Shown in pieces: positions 31,947-37,558 of a DNA stretch of 38,159 nt (its first letter is position 1; each line of letters opens with the position of its first letter). This stretch comes from a virus. The stretch is from the IMG/VR virus record IMGVR_UViG_3300037246_001106, positions 1-38,159 of that record, one strand, 5' to 3'. The translations under genes were made by a program, and so were the position numbers. The notes under the pieces are model-generated. The model worked only from the letters and a program-made list of their open reading frames with translations, had not been told where the DNA came from and made no database searches.

Positions 31947-32122
31947 TGGGTACTAGCGACAACCCGTATAAGAGAGGTGACGCAGTCCGCATCCAACGTG
32001 GTGCGGGCTGGCTCACCGGGACAGTGGTCAAGACGATACTGGCGCGCGTGCACATCCAGATCGATGACAGGGTATTCGTCGAAGACTGGCACAGTTGCAA
32101 GCGGTTGACACGGGTACGCTGA
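31946..32122 (+). CDS. 58-residue SH3/KOW-like small protein
   Basis: ATG 31946 overlaps the previous stop (TAATG) with GGAGGAGC upstream. The frame has 58 codons and ends at 32122. It reads YKRGDAVRIQRGAGWLTGTV then VKTILARVHIQIDDRVFVED, a short all-beta pattern like an SH3, Tudor or KOW barrel (GDxVRI...GxV...V). Its charge is mildly basic. Function is unknown; small barrels of this kind often bind nucleic acid or proteins. Confidence 0.6.
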   Translation: MGTSDNPYKRGDAVRIQRGAGWLTGTVVKTILARVHIQIDDRVFVEDWHSCKRLTRVR

Positions 32123-32313
32123 TGTGTAACCATGCAGACCTGAGGGGTGGAGTAGCTTTCGCTTTTGGTTTTTTGACGATTACAGAAAGCCCCACCGTTG
32201 ATCCCGCGAGAGACGCGGAGCTGATGACCCTTACAGGCGAGGCACCGCTGATCGATGACCGGGGTAGGAATCTGGGTAGCGTTGATCCCACCCCTCTTTT
32301 TTACTGGAGCTGA
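32122..32313 (+). CDS. Small hypothetical protein
   Basis: This is a 63-residue frame from ATG 32122, overlapping the previous stop (TGATG). No good ribosome site is visible, so it would depend on coupling. The sequence has a hydrophobic stretch (GGVAFAFGFLTITESPTV) and ends LIDDRGRNLGSVDPTPLF then YWS. It fills the only gap in this cluster, which supports it, but the protein itself shows nothing recognisable. Confidence 0.45.
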   Translation: MCNHADLRGGVAFAFGFLTITESPTVDPARDAELMTLTGEAPLIDDRGRNLGSVDPTPLFYWS

Positions 32314-32316
32314 ACA

Positions 32317-32553
32317 ATGAATTACGCAGTAACTTGTTTGACAGATGAAGGTCCCGATCAGGAACGCGTGAGAGTCACGCGCAAGACCTTCACCCGCGAA
32401 GAGGCGGAACACTACATCAAGGGTGTTGCCGCGAGCCGCGAACCTAAGATCGAATCGATCTGCATATTTTGCGAAGTGGAGTACAGGACTGCAGTTGATC
32501 CTCAACTCGGCTTCGACGATTGGCCGCGATGCGTTAATTGCGGTGCATGTTAA
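32317..32553 (+). CDS. Small protein with C-terminal Cys pairs
   Basis: The protein has 78 residues. TGGAGC lies upstream of ATG 32317. The N-terminal half is beta/charged (YAVTCLTDEGPDQERVRVTR), then a helix (EEAEHYIKGVAASREP). The end has CIFCEVEYRTA and RCVNCGAC, two or three CxxC pairs that would hold a zinc ion. It is a probable zinc-ribbon protein of unknown target. Confidence 0.6.
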   Translation: MNYAVTCLTDEGPDQERVRVTRKTFTREEAEHYIKGVAASREPKIESICIFCEVEYRTAVDPQLGFDDWPRCVNCGAC

Positions 32554-32573
32554 AACGCAAAGGAGCAAATGAC

Positions 32574-32822
32574 ATGAATAGGAAAGAAGCAGAAGCACTG
32601 CACGCAGCGATGGAAGATGAAGGCTGCGAAGACCTGAACCTCCGCGAAAATTATTCTGGTCGCGGCATGTACGGCAAAGACACGTGGGCTATCAGTGGCG
32701 ACTTCAGCTGGTGCGTTGTCGCAGTTGCATGGGCACAGGTCTGTGTCGGTGATGACGAGTACCAACCTGACGATCTCAAGTTCACATGGGATGCCATGGG
32801 CTTGGGCACGGTGATCTACTAA
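32574..32822 (+). CDS. Small acidic hypothetical protein
   Basis: The protein has 82 residues from ATG 32574, set by AAAGGAG upstream; an earlier in-frame ATG at 32538 lies inside the previous gene. It opens with a helix (RKEAEALHAAMEDEGCEDLN) and is acidic and Trp-containing (DTWAISGDFSWCVVAVAWAQ, DLKFTWDAMG). It overlaps the next gene by TAATG. Unknown function. Confidence 0.6.
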   Translation: MNRKEAEALHAAMEDEGCEDLNLRENYSGRGMYGKDTWAISGDFSWCVVAVAWAQVCVGDDEYQPDDLKFTWDAMGLGTVIY

Positions 32823-33079
32823 TGAAACTTTCTAAACACGACACTGAGATGTTTCTGAACGGTCGCGTCGTTGGCTACCAATACCAGATGCGAATCGTCA
32901 TCACCTATGGCGAGACCGAGAACGTCGGCGAGATAGTCGTCTTCGGTGCATACGGAGAACCTGTCGATAAATTCCGACGGGAGTTCCATCACCAGTACGG
33001 TCGTGAGTGGATCAAATCATCGATGCGCGACACGGCAAAAGTCCGGGACGAAGTTCCCGAGTTGAAGGAGCAAAAGTAA
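32822..33079 (+). CDS. Small hypothetical protein
   Basis: The protein has 85 residues from ATG 32822 (TAATG overlap, weak ribosome site, so probably coupled). It has a beta-rich N-terminus (GRVVGYQYQMRIVITYGETE, then GEIVVFGAYGEPVDKF) and a charged helical C-terminus (REWIKSSMRDTAKVRDEV). No motif is recognised. The stop overlaps the next ATG. Confidence 0.6.
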   Translation: MKLSKHDTEMFLNGRVVGYQYQMRIVITYGETENVGEIVVFGAYGEPVDKFRREFHHQYGREWIKSSMRDTAKVRDEVPELKEQK

Positions 33080-33234
33080 TGGGTACCAAAGAGAAAGAGT
33101 ACAACAACGAACTGACAATTCGTACCGAGACCGAAGACCAGACTGACCGCATCCTCAAGGTGCTTGAAGAAGCCGAAGAGGAAGGTGAGCTGGACTTTGG
33201 ATTCAACTGCATCCGCAACACGTATCCGAGGTGA
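33079..33234 (+). CDS. 51-residue acidic hypothetical protein
   Basis: This short acidic protein has 51 residues from ATG 33079, with AAGGAG about eight bases upstream and a TAATG overlap. It reads KEKEYNNELTIRTETEDQTD then RILKVLEEAEEEGELDFGFN, a beta strand followed by an acidic helix. Function is unknown. Small acidic proteins are common among phage host-takeover genes, but there is no direct evidence here. Confidence 0.55.
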   Translation: MGTKEKEYNNELTIRTETEDQTDRILKVLEEAEEEGELDFGFNCIRNTYPR

Positions 33235-33239
33235 GCATC

Positions 33240-33590
33240 ATGGACGACAACAGGCGCAAGCATGATGACCTGCGCAAGATGGTGGACGATACCATCCAGC
33301 GCATGACTGATGGCAGAGGATCACCTTGCTCGACCAATGTCGCTAACGCCGTCAAAGACACTGCACGCAAAGCGTACTACCTCGGATGCCGTGATGGCAT
33401 GGAGCTGGCACGCGAAGCGGACAAGCAACCACGAAAGATGTGGATACTCGGCAGAGAGTACGACCTGTCCAAGGGCGACGACGTCAAGGCAATCGGCGAA
33501 GTGATCGGCGATTGTCAGGACAGGCAGGCACCGAACGATCTTGCCCTAATCGCGAGCACTCTACTGAGTGCCGCACTGGAGGTGAAGTAA
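33240..33590 (+). CDS. Small helical hypothetical protein
   Basis: The protein has 116 residues from ATG 33240 (GAGGTG six bases upstream); a GTG at 33231 overlapping the previous stop would add three residues. It is helical and charged (DDLRKMVDDTIQRMTDGRGS, VANAVKDTARKAYYLGCRDG), with a mixed second half (KMWILGREYDLSKGDDVKAI, LALIASTLLSAALEVK). No recognised motif. The stop overlaps the next gene (TAATG). Confidence 0.6.
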   Translation: MDDNRRKHDDLRKMVDDTIQRMTDGRGSPCSTNVANAVKDTARKAYYLGCRDGMELAREADKQPRKMWILGREYDLSKGDDVKAIGEVIGDCQDRQAPNDLALIASTLLSAALEVK

Positions 33591-33751
33591 TGTACTTGAC
33601 TGATATTGAAGTGGCTCTGGTCGTCACTCGCGTACTTAGCGGTGACAGCTGGGCCGAGGTTGGAAGAGACATGACCGTCTCTTCGCGCAGGCTACGACGC
33701 TGCGTCGCAGACAACCTGAAGCTGCACGTCCCGAAGAGGAAGAAGAGGTGA
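33590..33751 (+). CDS. 53-residue possible helix-turn-helix protein
   Basis: ATG 33590 has GGAGG upstream and overlaps the previous stop (TAATG). The sequence LTDIEVALVVTRVLSGDSWA then EVGRDMTVSSRRLRRCVADN has the helix-turn-helix rhythm of a short DNA-binding protein (VGRDMTVSSRRLRRCV as recognition part), with a basic end (HVPKRKKR). It could regulate promoters A-C, but that is inference only. Confidence 0.5.
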   Translation: MYLTDIEVALVVTRVLSGDSWAEVGRDMTVSSRRLRRCVADNLKLHVPKRKKR

Positions 33752-33754
33752 CCC

Positions 33755-34015
33755 ATGGATCCATTTGTTGGGTGGTTTACATCGTGGCTTCTGGTACTGG
33801 TGATCAACGGTGAGATGGTTGAGCGCGAGGAGTATGATTCACGCATGGCATGCCTGTCGGTCGGTAACCACATGGTTAAAGACACCCTTAATCCAGCTAC
33901 GCACTATTGGGAAATCGAAGGCACGCTCGATGGTTTCTTCTGTGAAAAGAAAGAGCCTACGAAACCTGAGAAGGTTACTGCGGTCTGCGTAGCACCGACA
34001 CGCCACTGTAGCTAA
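33755..34015 (+). CDS. Small membrane or secreted hypothetical protein
   Basis: The protein has 86 residues. GAAGAGGTG lies before ATG 33755. The first ~20 residues are hydrophobic (FVGWFTSWLLVLVINGEM), serving as an anchor or uncleaved signal. The rest is soluble with four cysteines (MACLSVG, GFFCEKKE, AVCVAPTRHC) that could form disulfides outside the membrane. It is the last gene before the terminator at 34029. A role in superinfection exclusion or envelope change is possible but unproven. Confidence 0.55.
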   Translation: MDPFVGWFTSWLLVLVINGEMVEREEYDSRMACLSVGNHMVKDTLNPATHYWEIEGTLDGFFCEKKEPTKPEKVTAVCVAPTRHCS

Positions 34016-34028
34016 CAGAAAGCTCCGG

Positions 34029-34063
34029 CCCCGGTAACGCGTAATGGCGACCGGGGTTTTTTT
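34029..34063 (+). terminator. Rho-independent terminator ending the small-gene operon
   Basis: CCCCGGT (34029-34035) pairs with ACCGGGG (34050-34056) around a 14-base loop, followed by seven T residues. It lies just after the stop at 34015 and immediately before promoter B, separating the two units. Confidence 0.85.
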
Positions 34064-34077
34064 GTGGCTGAGGGTCT

Positions 34078-34126
34078 ATTTAACATAATCCCCTGATTTG
34101 CAATGGGAGCGCTCCTGTGGTATACT
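34078..34126 (+). promoter_or_regulatory. Early promoter B with ATTTAACATAA element and palindromic spacer
   Basis: ATTTAACATAA (34078-34088) is followed after nine bases by -35 TTGCAA (34098-34103), a 17-base spacer and -10 TATACT (34121-34126) with an extended TG. The spacer holds the perfect palindrome GGAGCGCTCC (34106-34115), a likely operator. It lies right after the terminator and drives the UvrD-like helicase unit starting at 34164. Confidence 0.8.
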
Positions 34127-34163
34127 GATCCCTCAACGTCAAAAAATCTACACGGAGCACAAC

Positions 34164-35648
34164 ATGATTACACTTTCCAAATATCAGCAAGCGGTCATCG
34201 ACTGGGTGACCGCACACATTGAGACCGCAGGCGCGCTGATCGTTGAAGCGGTCGCAGGCAGCGGCAAGACCTTCACCATCGTGAAGGCTGCGCAGCTGAT
34301 CCCGAAGGCGCACAAGGCAGTCTTCCTTGCCTTCAACAAATCCATCGCAGTCGAGCTGGGCACCAAGCTTCCGGGTCACGTCGAGAGCAAGACACTCAAC
34401 GCACTGGGCTGGGCAGTCTGCCGCTACCGTCTCGGCAAGACCATCACCGTTGATCGCAACAAGACATTCGACCTGATCGACAAGCTACTGCCAGAGGAGT
34501 CGCGCGAGGTACGCAGCGAGCTGCTCAACATCATCGGCAAGGCGAAGGCGCACGGACTGGTGCCCAAGGGCATGCGCATACCGAGCGGCACGTACGAGGC
34601 AACTGACGAGCGCTGGGATACGCTGATGGATAAGTACGACGTGGACCCCAACGGCTGCGGATCCGCGACGTTCATCAACTGGGCTAACATCCTGCTCAAG
34701 GCTGGGCTCGAAGAGCAAAACGTTTTCGACTTCGATGACCAGCTGTACATGCCGGTCGCACTTGACTTGCCAGCATGGGGATACGACTGGGTCATCATTG
34801 ATGAGGCGCAGGATGTGTCGCACGTGCAACGCACGCTGCTGCGCAAATTCCTCAAACGTAACGGACGGCTGATCGCAGTCGGCGACAGTCACCAAGCGAT
34901 CTACGGATTCAGAGGCGCGGACTCGGACTCGCTCAAGAACATCGGTCGAGTGTTCAAGGCCGAGACGCTACCGCTCTCGATCAGCTACCGGTGCCCACGC
35001 AAGGTCGTCGAGATAGCGCAGGGATTCGTGCCGCACATCGAGGCAAGCGACAGCGCTGAAGATGGCGAGGTGCTCAAGCCTACCAGCTGGGACGTCGAGT
35101 CATTCAGTGATACGGACCTCGTGGTCTGCCGCAACACTGCACCCCTGATCGAGCTTGCATACAAGTGCATCAGCGAAGGTCACAAGGTGCACGTGATGGG
35201 TCGCGAGATCGGCAAGGGTCTGGTCAACGTCATCAAGAAGGCGGCTGGCAAACGGGCGAAGACAATCGAAGAGCTGCGACCCAAGCTGGATACATGGCAG
35301 CAGCGCATGGTCAAGAAGGCCGAGAAAAACGAAGCGAAGATCGCTGCGATACAGGACAAGGTGGACTGCATCAATGTACTGGCAGCAGGCCTCGACACCA
35401 TCGCTGAACTGGTCAAGGCAATCGAAGACATCTTCAGCGACAGCGCGCAAGGCACCACGCTTGCAACGGTGCACAAAGCGAAAGGCCTTGAGGCACCGCG
35501 AGTATTTATTTTGAACCCGGACCTGATGCCATCACGATGGGCAACACAGGAATGGCAGCAAGAACAAGAGCGCAACCTGCAGTACGTCGCAGTCACCCGC
35601 GCACTTGAAACCCTCGTCTACCTCCCGCTAGAAATAGTGGGAGTGTAG
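34164..35648 (+). CDS. UvrD/Rep-like SF1A helicase
   Basis: The protein has 494 residues from ATG 34164 with CACGGAGCAC upstream. Motif I is VEAVAGSGKTFT (residues 27-38). Motif II is VIIDEAQDVS. Motif III is AVGDSHQAIYGFRGAD. Motif V-like is TLATVHKAKGLEAPRVFIL and motif VI is LQYVAVTRALETLVYLP. This is a complete 3'-5' DNA helicase core, with a coiled, Lys/Glu-rich insert between residues ~375 and 430. It has no nuclease domain. It may serve DNA replication or repair, or displace host proteins. It is the first gene under promoter B and stands apart from the main replication operon. Confidence 0.85.
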   Translation: MITLSKYQQAVIDWVTAHIETAGALIVEAVAGSGKTFTIVKAAQLIPKAHKAVFLAFNKSIAVELGTKLPGHVESKTLNALGWAVCRYRLGKTITVDRNKTFDLIDKLLPEESREVRSELLNIIGKAKAHGLVPKGMRIPSGTYEATDERWDTLMDKYDVDPNGCGSATFINWANILLKAGLEEQNVFDFDDQLYMPVALDLPAWGYDWVIIDEAQDVSHVQRTLLRKFLKRNGRLIAVGDSHQAIYGFRGADSDSLKNIGRVFKAETLPLSISYRCPRKVVEIAQGFVPHIEASDSAEDGEVLKPTSWDVESFSDTDLVVCRNTAPLIELAYKCISEGHKVHVMGREIGKGLVNVIKKAAGKRAKTIEELRPKLDTWQQRMVKKAEKNEAKIAAIQDKVDCINVLAAGLDTIAELVKAIEDIFSDSAQGTTLATVHKAKGLEAPRVFILNPDLMPSRWATQEWQQEQERNLQYVAVTRALETLVYLPLEIVGV

Positions 35649-35679
35649 GCATCAATGCGAAAGCAACGGAGCAAACGCA

Positions 35680-35856
35680 ATGAGTAATGTACCTAAGACA
35701 ATCAACCTCGCACCGAGTTGGACCGGGGTCGCGCGCATGCACATCATGCTCATCGACCACGGCACCGATGAAGGTAAGCAGGATGCGCGCGATGGCATCC
35801 TTGAGATGGGCAAGCTACTTGACCAGCTGGTCGCCGAACGGGAGCAACAGTCATGA
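35680..35856 (+). CDS. 58-residue hypothetical protein
   Basis: ATG 35680 is preceded by CGGAGC. The frame has 58 codons and overlaps the next ATG (ATGA). It reads TINLAPSWTGVARMHIMLID then GTDEGKQDARDGILEMGKLL. The LAPSW-G opening followed by a Gly-Lys and an acidic helix is a pattern I associate with small phage proteins of unknown function. It is helical and probably soluble. Confidence 0.6.
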   Translation: MSNVPKTINLAPSWTGVARMHIMLIDHGTDEGKQDARDGILEMGKLLDQLVAEREQQS

Positions 35857-36173
35857 ACTTAATCGAACAGACTGCGAAGCAAATTAAGAAACGCAAGCAC
35901 CTGCAATCTCAGGAGAAGAACATCACGCAAGACTTCTGCGATGCGAACGGCAGGGAGTGGGATGCAGAACTTAACGTCGAGTGGGAAAGCGGCGACGAGT
36001 GCACCAGCTACTGTCACCTGAGCACGACGGTCGGACACAAGGTCTACTGCAGCAGCCTCACACTGGTCGAGGCATTCGGTTACGTCGAGGGTGACGATGA
36101 CGGTGACGTCATCAAGGTACCGACCGCGCTCTTCGATGAGGTTCACGAGTGGGCACTTGAGGAGGGATACTGA
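35853..36173 (+). CDS. Small acidic hypothetical protein
   Basis: The protein has 106 residues. It starts with a basic helix (IEQTAKQIKKRKHLQSQEKN), then a beta/acidic region with several cysteines (DECTSYCHLSTTVGHKVYCS) and an acidic end (FGYVEGDDDGDVIKVPTALF). The clustered Cys/His suggests a metal site or redox pair, without a known family. It overlaps the preceding gene (ATGA) and lies one base before the next ATG. Confidence 0.55.
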   Translation: MNLIEQTAKQIKKRKHLQSQEKNITQDFCDANGREWDAELNVEWESGDECTSYCHLSTTVGHKVYCSSLTLVEAFGYVEGDDDGDVIKVPTALFDEVHEWALEEGY

Positions 36174-36174
36174 G

Positions 36175-36396
36175 ATGGGACTTCAAGCAATCAGTTGGCA
36201 AGCGTACTGGCTCGATGACGCGTGGGTGAAACCCGGCAAGAGTCACGCCTACGTGCGCGGAGTGTGCGGCACTGGCGAGCGGGCACTGTGCGGGTACGAG
36301 CCCCGGTGGAACTGCAACACGATGTACGGTCACGCACCTGAGTGCAAGCGTTGTCGCGCAGTGGCAGACAAGGAGGAGCTGCCCACCTGCATCTAG
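36175..36396 (+). CDS. Small Cys-rich zinc-binding-type protein
   Basis: The protein has 73 residues from ATG 36175 with GAGGAGGG upstream. It is Trp- and Cys-rich: LQAISWQAYWLDDAW, VCGTGERALCGYEPRWNC and GHAPECKRCRAVADKEELP. The CxxC and the other four cysteines fit a zinc ribbon or knuckle. It is the last gene before a terminator. Function is unknown. Confidence 0.6.
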   Translation: MGLQAISWQAYWLDDAWVKPGKSHAYVRGVCGTGERALCGYEPRWNCNTMYGHAPECKRCRAVADKEELPTCI

Positions 36397-36419
36397 CCTC
36401 ACGCACGTGCAACACACAC

Positions 36420-36450
36420 GGGACGCGCTCGCGAGGGCGCGTTCCTTTTT
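36420..36450 (+). terminator. Rho-independent terminator after the UvrD-unit genes
   Basis: GGGACGCGC (36420-36428) pairs with GCGCGTTCC (36437-36445) around a short loop, with one G-T pair, followed by TTTTT. It lies 24 bases after the last gene and before promoter C. Confidence 0.8.
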
Positions 36451-36494
36451 ATTGTCAGGCGCGCGTACACATGAGCGCTACCCCCCAAATCCCC

Positions 36495-36521
36495 ATTTAA
36501 CATAATACCGACTTAACATAA
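36495..36521. repeat. Direct repeat of the TTAACATAAT element
   Basis: ATTTAACATAA at 36495-36505 and ACTTAACATAA at 36511-36521 are direct copies with a 16-base offset, upstream of promoter C. Single copies precede promoters A and B. They are the most conserved part of the promoter set. Confidence 0.8.
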
Positions 36522-36571
36522 TGCAACCGTAGGTATGCCGATTTGACACGGCAGCGCACATGTGGTATACT
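36495..36571 (+). promoter_or_regulatory. Early promoter C, consensus sigma70 with two upstream elements
   Basis: After the two TTAACATAAT copies comes a perfect -35 TTGACA (36543-36548), a 17-base spacer and -10 TATACT (36566-36571) with an extended TG. The spacer palindrome of promoter B is degenerate here (CGGCAGCGCACATGTGG). It is the strongest of the three by consensus and lies 36 bases before the ArdC-like ATG at 36608. Confidence 0.85.
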
Positions 36572-36607
36572 GATCCTGTAACGTCAAAAAACCAACTGGA
36601 GAAAAAA

Positions 36608-37558
36608 ATGAAAGCTTCAATATATCAACGCATCACAAACAAGCTCATCGCGATTCTTGAATCCGGAGCTAACCCTTGGCAGCGTGACTGGACACTCGGC
36701 AACGGGGGCGGATACGGTATGCCTCACAATGCCATCAGCGGTCGCGCGTATCGCGGGATCAATCTCATGCTGCTCACGGCTGAGCAAATCGTCAACGGCT
36801 ACCAGTCAACCGGCTGGATCACCAAAGGCAAATTGTACGAGCTTGCCAAGGCCGACGGTGTAACGCTCAACTGGAAAGGCCAGTCGCCGACTGAGGTCGT
36901 ACTCTGGAAACGCAGTGAGAAAAAAGACTCGGCCACAGGCGAGCGCTCATCATACATGTGGGCAAAAACCTTCTGGGTCTGGAACCTCGATCAGATTGAC
37001 GGCATTGAAGATTGCGCCGACAAGCTGAAAGGATACAAGGCGCTTGAGATCCCTGAAGAGATCGCGGACACGCATGCGCTGGTCGCTGCAGTCAGCAAGG
37101 GTCTGGACATCAAGGTCAATCACGGTGGTGACCGCGCGTTCTATAATCCGGGCAGCGACTTCATACAGATGCCGCCTAAGGATGCATTCAAATCAGAAGC
37201 CGGATACCTCGGCACGTTCATGCACGAGAGCACGCACGCGACCGGGCACAAGTCACGGTGTGATCGCGGAGTCAAGGCAATGCAAGGGCGCTTCGGCACT
37301 GAGGCGTACGCGTTCGAGGAGCTGGTCGCCGAATTGGGATCTTGTTTCTTACAGGGTACGCTGGGCATTGAGATGCATACCGAGAACCACGCCAGCTACT
37401 TGGCGAACTGGCTCAAGGTTTTAAAGGATGACGAGAAAGCCATCTTCACTGCAGCGAGCAAGGCGCAGAAAGCTTGTGACTACATCCTCGACAAAACCGG
37501 CATCAAAGAGATGCCCGTTTACGATACTGAAGAGACTGACAAAAAGAGGGCAGCGTAA
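36608..37558 (+). CDS. ArdC-like antirestriction protein
   Basis: The protein has 316 residues from ATG 36608, preceded by CTGGAGAAAAAA. The N-terminal ~130 residues form the ArdC/TraC-type ssDNA-binding domain (ILESGANPWQRDWTLGNGG, then SGRAYRGINLMLL). The C-terminal ~150 residues form a zincin-like metallopeptidase: FMHESTHATGH (H206-E207...H210) with a downstream Glu near residue 237 (FEELVAELG). ArdC proteins protect incoming DNA from restriction, possibly by binding it or by proteolysis. Expression from the strongest promoter, likely immediately after entry, suits that role. The stop overlaps the next ATG (TAATG). Confidence 0.8.
   Translation: MKASIYQRITNKLIAILESGANPWQRDWTLGNGGGYGMPHNAISGRAYRGINLMLLTAEQIVNGYQSTGWITKGKLYELAKADGVTLNWKGQSPTEVVLWKRSEKKDSATGERSSYMWAKTFWVWNLDQIDGIEDCADKLKGYKALEIPEEIADTHALVAAVSKGLDIKVNHGGDRAFYNPGSDFIQMPPKDAFKSEAGYLGTFMHESTHATGHKSRCDRGVKAMQGRFGTEAYAFEELVAELGSCFLQGTLGIEMHTENHASYLANWLKVLKDDEKAIFTAASKAQKACDYILDKTGIKEMPVYDTEETDKKRAA

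Noticed and set aside
36495-36571. A complete dif-like (XerC/XerD) recombination site
   Set aside because: Only the XerD-type arm is present. The bases expected to form the XerC arm do not match in any of the three copies, and the two copies upstream of promoter C are direct rather than inverted.
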